A stretch of 18,202 nucleotides of DNA from an uncultured Acidaminococcus sp. (GTDB lineage Bacteria > Bacillota > Negativicutes > Acidaminococcales > Acidaminococcaceae). Numbering within the stretch: the first letter of the stretch is position 1; every line of letters starts with the position of its first letter. The stretch spans positions 1 to 18,202 of the forward strand of contig CAAGJR010000175.1 in assembly GCA_900770265.1 (NCBI GenBank). The letters are read 5' to 3'. A program made the position numbers and the translations under genes. A model generated the notes under the pieces. That model was not told where the DNA came from, searched no databases, and saw nothing but the letters and a program-made list of their open reading frames with translations. This document shows positions 14,199 through 18,202 of the stretch, piece after piece.

Positions 14199-15458
14199 TC
14201 AGCCGATCCGCTTGATGTCGGCTCCCAGGCCGGTCAGTTTGGCCACCAGGTTTTCGTAGCCCCGGTCGATGTGGAAGATGTCGGTGATTTCCGTGGTTCC
14301 GTCCGCCACCAGGCCTGCCAGCACCATGGCTGCCCCGGCCCGCAGGTCCGTAGCCCGGACCTGGCAGCCGTACAGCTTGGGTACGCCTTCCACGATGGCT
14401 GCCCGGCCGCCGCTGGTATGGATGTTGGCGCCCATGCGCAGCAGTTCATCCACATGCATGAACCGGTTCTCGAACACCGTTTCCAGCACAGAGCTCTGGC
14501 CTTTGGAAATGCACATCATAGCCATGACCTGGGCCTGCATATCCGTGGGGAAACCAGGATACGGCAGGGTCTTGATGGTGATGGCCTTCAGCTGTTCCGG
14601 TCCCACCACATGGACGGAGTTGATGCCTTCCTCCACGATGGCCCCGGCCTCCCGCAGTTTGGCGATCAGGGGTTTCATGTGTTCGCACAATACGTTTTCC
14701 ACCACGATATCTCCGTGGGTCATGGCTCCGGCCACCATGAAGGTCCCGGCTTCGATCCGGTCGGGGATCACCGTATGTTCCCCACCCTTCATGCTTTCCA
14801 CGCCGTCGATGCGGATGGTGGTGGTACCGGCGCCCCGGACCTTGCCGCCCATCACGTTGATGTAGTTGGCCAGATCCACGATTTCCGGTTCCTCTGCCGC
14901 ATTTTCAATGATGGTGGTCCCTTTGGCCATGGAAGCAGCCATCATCAGGTTTTCTGTAGCCCCTACGCTGGGGAAATCCAGGTAGATGGTAGTCCCGGTC
15001 AGGCCATGGGGCGCAAAGGCCTCGATATAGCCATGGCCCTGTTCGATGGTGGCACCCAGGGCTTCGAAGCCCTTCAGATGGATGTCGATGGGCCGGGTAC
15101 CGATGGCACAGCCCCCGGGCAGAGAAATCTTGGCCCGGCCGATCCGTGCCAGCAGAGACCCCATGACCAGGAACGAAGCCCGCATGGTGCTCACCAGATC
15201 ATAGGGAGCCTCCCAGCCGGTCACTTCGTGACTGTCGATCTTCAACGTATGCGGCTGGGAATGATCCACTTTCAATCCCAGACATTCCAGCACCTTGCAA
15301 ATGGTGCTCACATCCTCCAATTCCGGTACTTCCAGAATGGTACTTCCTTCCGTCCCCAATACAGAAGCTGCAATAATGGGCAATACGGCATTCTTGGCCC
15401 CGCTGACACGGACAGTTCCATGCAGCCGATGACCACCCTTTACCACCAGTTTCTCCAC
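14199..15458 (-). CDS. murA: MurA, UDP-N-acetylglucosamine 1-carboxyvinyltransferase (419 aa)
   Basis: MurA transfers enolpyruvate from PEP to UDP-GlcNAc, the first committed step of peptidoglycan synthesis, in the cytosol; it is the fosfomycin target. The sequence shows the start phrase KLVVKGGHRLHGTVRVSGAKNA and the active-site loop LPGGCAIGTRP with catalytic Cys at about 117. It also has ATENLMMAASMAKG and a late DLRAGAAMVLAGL. The Cys means normal fosfomycin sensitivity at this residue. Starting at the GTG 15458-15456 puts Lys22/Asn23 exactly where E. coli MurA has them and gives the usual length, so that start is chosen although its SD is weak. The frame stays open upstream to a GTG at 15566, overlapping the preceding gene; a GTG at 15470 is another option. 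It is co-transcribed with the mreB-like gene. Confidence 0.95.
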   Translation of the reverse strand: MEKLVVKGGHRLHGTVRVSGAKNAVLPIIAASVLGTEGSTILEVPELEDVSTICKVLECLGLKVDHSQPHTLKIDSHEVTGWEAPYDLVSTMRASFLVMGSLLARIGRAKISLPGGCAIGTRPIDIHLKGFEALGATIEQGHGYIEAFAPHGLTGTTIYLDFPSVGATENLMMAASMAKGTTIIENAAEEPEIVDLANYINVMGGKVRGAGTTTIRIDGVESMKGGEHTVIPDRIEAGTFMVAGAMTHGDIVVENVLCEHMKPLIAKLREAGAIVEEGINSVHVVGPEQLKAITIKTLPYPGFPTDMQAQVMAMMCISKGQSSVLETVFENRFMHVDELLRMGANIHTSGGRAAIVEGVPKLYGCQVRATDLRAGAAMVLAGLVADGTTEITDIFHIDRGYENLVAKLTGLGADIKRIG

Positions 15459-15513
15459 GCCTGATTCCACACCTTTCTTTTTCAGAAGAGAAGCGCTGCT
15501 TCCCTCACAATCG

Positions 15514-15954
15514 TCATGATTTCGAATGGATACCCCATTGTTTTTCGTGTCGTTTTTGCTGTTCACTCAATTCGTTATCCAGAGCCAGCCGCATTTCGTG
15601 CTGTTCCCGGAACTCCCGTGCCCGGGCATCTGCCGCTGCGGCCGGATTCTCTTTTGCTTTTTTCCGCTGGGCCATTTCCCATTCCAGTTTGGCCTTTTCC
15701 GCCTTCTGCCGCCGTTTCCGGGATTCTTCCCGGGCCTTGGCCTCCAGCTTCTGCCGGGGCGTCAGCTTGTGGGCATGGATGAATTGGGCCCGCCGGATCA
15801 GATACAGCGGTACCACCAGAGGCATGAGCAGAAATGTCCCCAGTACCCAGAGATTCTTATGTTTCATTCCGATGCTGTGGCTGTCCAGGAAAATCACCCA
15901 GGTCACCAGGCAGCATACCACCAAAAACACCATGTTGGACAATCCGTACGGCAC
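15514..15954 (-). CDS. Small membrane protein with a charged coiled-coil tail (146 aa)
   Basis: Not recognised as a named family. Two hydrophobic segments (about 8-24 and 35-53) are followed by about 90 residues very rich in Lys, Arg, Glu, Gln and Ala (EAKAREESRKRRQKAEKAKL and onward), predicted helical and probably cytoplasmic and coiled. The first frame start is GTG at 15954 with GAGGGG directly adjacent, which is too close; TTG at 15942 or ATG at 15933 may be the real start. It is the first gene of the unit with murA and the mreB-like gene. In Bacillus a small membrane protein gene (ywzB, DUF1146) lies between atpC and murAA, so this may be a positional counterpart, but the long charged tail argues against simple orthology. 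Confidence 0.65.
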   Translation of the reverse strand: MPYGLSNMVFLVVCCLVTWVIFLDSHSIGMKHKNLWVLGTFLLMPLVVPLYLIRRAQFIHAHKLTPRQKLEAKAREESRKRRQKAEKAKLEWEMAQRKKAKENPAAAADARAREFREQHEMRLALDNELSEQQKRHEKQWGIHSKS

Positions 15955-16007
15955 CCCCTCTATGTCTTCGGGACTTCCAATCCAATGCTAATTTTGATAA
16001 CTAAACT

Positions 16008-16016
16008 ATTATACCA
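16008..16016 (-). promoter_or_regulatory. Extended -10 promoter for the small membrane gene-murA-mreB unit
   Basis: TGGTATAAT on the minus strand is a perfect TATAAT with the TGn extension. No good -35 is seen, which the extended motif can compensate. It gives a leader of about 50 bases before the first gene. Confidence 0.6.
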
Positions 16017-16061
16017 TATTACGCAATGAATACCATAGGGTAAAAAGGAATGGGGGAAGGG

Positions 16062-16089
16062 AGTAGTGGTTAGTGGTTAGTGATTAGTG
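16062..16089. repeat. Tandem heptamer array (GTTAGTG-type)x4
   Basis: Units AGTAGTG, GTTAGTG, GTTAGTG, ATTAGTG. The core unit is identical to the array at 4739-4766, more than 11 kb away. Confidence 0.88.
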
Positions 16090-16097
16090 AAACAAGG

Positions 16098-16119
16098 AAA
16101 ATTTGCTCATGCAAATTTT
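16098..16119. repeat. Palindrome AAAATTTGC-TCAT-GCAAATTTT
   Basis: 9-bp perfect arms with a 4-bp centre. The arms are identical to those at 9410-9429 and again lie about 8 bases from a heptamer array. Confidence 0.8.
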
Positions 16120-16136
16120 AAATGAAAAAACGCCTT

Positions 16137-16236
16137 ACCTGGGAACGGGCTCCCCTTATGGGTAGCCCCTACGATGAAAAAGATTGCTACCGATAAATGC
16201 GTAGGGACGGCCCATAAGGGACGTCCGAACCCAGGT
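16137..16236. repeat. Large imperfect inverted repeat (37-bp arms), MITE- or REP-like
   Basis: Left arm 16137-16173 and right arm 16200-16236 match as reverse complements at about 29 of 37 positions. They share ACCTGGG at the outer ends, CCCTTATGGG in the middle and CCCTACG at the inner ends, with a 26-base loop. There is no ORF inside. Symmetric mismatches suggest an old palindromic element. It could be a non-autonomous mobile element or a REP-like structure; no target duplication is obvious. Confidence 0.7.
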
Positions 16237-16258
16237 CGCCGGTCGGGCTATATTCATT

Positions 16259-16273
16259 GCCAGCGAAGCTGGC
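16259..16273. other. Short hairpin GCCAGC-GAA-GCTGGC
   Basis: 6-bp perfect arms and a GAA triloop, between the large inverted repeat and the heptamer array. Role unknown; no U-tract. Confidence 0.4.
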
Positions 16274-16282
16274 TTCCATCGG

Positions 16283-16303
16283 CGTATGACGTATGACGTA
16301 TGA
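16283..16303. repeat. Tandem heptamer array (CGTATGA)x3
   Basis: Three exact copies of CGTATGA, one base from the atp operon terminator region. Confidence 0.88.
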
Positions 16304-16304
16304 C

Positions 16305-16337
16305 AAAAGGCGCTGTGAAATTTTTTCACAGCGCCTT
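16305..16337 (-). terminator. Rho-independent terminator of the atp operon
   Basis: A perfect 14-bp stem (16307-16320 with 16324-16337) with a TTT loop and TTTT on the minus-strand 3' side. It begins two bases past the stop codon of the 63-aa coiled-coil gene, so that gene is probably the last of the ATP synthase operon. Confidence 0.88.
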
Positions 16338-16339
16338 CT

Positions 16340-16531
16340 TCAAAACCGTCTTGTATGGGTCCGCAGCCGGTCCGCCAGGATGTTGTAATAGGTCTGCTTT
16401 TCCTGAATGGTCTTCTTGAGCTTGCGGATCTGTTCTTCCGTTCTTGCCTCTTCCAGGCGTTCTTCCAGTTCGACCAGTTCCAGGCGCAGCTGCCCCATCT
16501 TGCTGGCCGCCATCTTACTGATAAAGTCCAC
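16340..16531 (-). CDS. Small coiled-coil protein at the end of the atp operon (63 aa)
   Basis: Not recognised as a named family. The protein is almost entirely one amphipathic, charged helix: LRLELVELEERLEEARTEEQ and then IRKLKKTIQEKQTYYNIL with heptad spacing of Leu/Ile, ending in basic residues (RLRTHTRRF). The GTG start at 16531 follows AGGGGG with a 7-base spacing, which is strong support for translation. The terminator begins two bases past its stop. It has no signal peptide or membrane segment, so it is probably cytosolic. The position suggests co-expression with F1 subunits, but any role in ATP synthase is speculation. Confidence 0.7.
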   Translation of the reverse strand: MDFISKMAASKMGQLRLELVELEERLEEARTEEQIRKLKKTIQEKQTYYNILADRLRTHTRRF

Positions 16532-16588
16532 AGCGGAGCCCCCTCTCTACCTGCTGTAACGACCTTGCGCCGTCTGTCCCGGGCTCCC

Positions 16589-17029
16589 TCATTCGCCCAG
16601 GGTATACGGTGCCACTTTCCCCACCAGGGAAGCTGTCTTCAGACGAGCTTCGGCACGACGCAGGATTTTTTCCGTATGTTCGATATCGGTCAGAGAATCG
16701 GGATGATCCAGCCGGGCCTGTGCTTCTGCCCGGATCTGTTCATACTTCGCCACATCGATCTTCTCTGCCCGTTCAGCCCGGGGGGTCAGGATGATGACCT
16801 TGTTGTCCTTGACTTCGGCGAACCCGCCTTCCACATAGACCAGGATCACATGGTTATCCTTATCCTGCAGCTTCAGGGTGCCTTCCCCCAAAACGGCGAT
16901 CATGGGTCCGTGGTTGGCCAAAATGCCGATACCCCCATTTACTGTATTCAACAACACATAGGAAATATCCTTCCTTTTCACCAAAAGTTTTTCCGGTGTC
17001 AGGACTTCCAGACTCATTACGTTGGCCAT
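16589..17029 (-). CDS. atpC: F-type ATP synthase epsilon subunit (146 aa)
   Basis: Epsilon is part of the F1 central stalk; it links gamma to the c-ring and can inhibit ATP hydrolysis. The N-terminal beta-sandwich (about 1-90) shows LEVLTPEKLL, GGIGILANHGPMIAVLGEGTL and YVEGGFAEVKDNKVIILT. The C-terminal helical hairpin (about 95-140) contains AQARLDHPDSLTDIEHTEKI and RRAEARLKTAS. Both domains are present, so the inhibitory helices are intact. Length is typical. The ATG at 17029 lies four bases past the atpD stop with AAGGG about 11 bases upstream; a second ATG at 17017 is possible. Confidence 0.95.
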   Translation of the reverse strand: MANVMSLEVLTPEKLLVKRKDISYVLLNTVNGGIGILANHGPMIAVLGEGTLKLQDKDNHVILVYVEGGFAEVKDNKVIILTPRAERAEKIDVAKYEQIRAEAQARLDHPDSLTDIEHTEKILRRAEARLKTASLVGKVAPYTLGE

Positions 17030-17033
17030 AGTC

Positions 17034-18202
<1,169 letters not shown>

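Larger units (their letters stand above)
15955..16339. other. Repeat-rich intergenic stretch between the atp operon and the murA unit
   Basis: No convincing gene is seen. In order of decreasing coordinate it holds the atp operon terminator, a heptamer array, a small hairpin, a large imperfect inverted repeat, an AT palindrome, a second heptamer array, the promoter of the murA unit and its leader. All are listed separately. Confidence 0.8.

Noticed and set aside
13614..15464. Plus-strand open frame (616 aa) opposite the mreB-like gene and murA
   Set aside because: Antisense shadow of two well-supported genes with no motif of its own.
15459..15566. N-terminal extension of MurA to the GTG at 15566
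   Set aside because: No SD, overlap with the upstream gene, low-complexity residues, and MurA residue numbering fits a start at 15458.

Overview
All convincing genes in this 18.2 kb window lie on the minus strand, so transcription runs from high to low coordinates. The gene set suggests a diderm Firmicute of the class Negativicutes, possibly an Acidaminococcus-like genome. The upstream end has the Firmicutes-type order atpD-atpC-(small genes)-murA-mreB/mbl. The downstream end is an outer-membrane biogenesis block, mlaE-mlaF-mlaD-tolC-tamB, followed by the start of another exported protein. The DNA is GC-rich, and several genes start with GTG behind a clear Shine-Dalgarno (SD) site. The taxonomic call is inference from synteny and protein character, not from a search.

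Layout in transcription order. (1) 18202-16340: the end of the F-type ATP synthase operon: atpD (its 5' end lies outside the window), atpC and a 63-aa coiled-coil protein, closed by a strong terminator. (2) 16339-15955: an intergenic stretch with a large imperfect inverted repeat, a short palindrome, two arrays of 7-bp repeats and a promoter. (3) 15954-13160: a small membrane protein with a charged tail, murA, and a divergent mreB/mbl homologue, then a terminator. (4) 13098-9488: three exported proteins: an AMIN-domain phosphodiester glycosidase (NAGPA family), a free-standing lipoyl-like domain, and a SpoIVB-like S55 serine peptidase whose catalytic segments are in permuted order. (5) 9487-9163: a second repeat-rich intergenic stretch. 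(6) 9162-6356: the mlaEFD lipid-transport operon with overlapping or near-overlapping genes. (7) tolC with a near-consensus promoter and a perfect operator-like palindrome. (8) tamB (1442 aa) between terminators. (9) 228-1: the first 76 codons of an exported protein, by position perhaps BamA/Omp85.

The genes form an envelope-building neighbourhood: peptidoglycan precursor synthesis (MurA), rod-shape scaffold (MreB-like), periplasmic enzymes, inner-to-outer-membrane lipid traffic (MlaEFD, TamB) and an outer-membrane channel (TolC). The most striking protein is MlaD. It carries one transmembrane helix, an MCE domain, a long helical segment and a C-terminal beta-rich domain ending in Phe, so one polypeptide could span both membranes. 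The most striking DNA feature is a set of six tandem arrays with different unit sequences but the same 7-bp period, found only in intergenic DNA.
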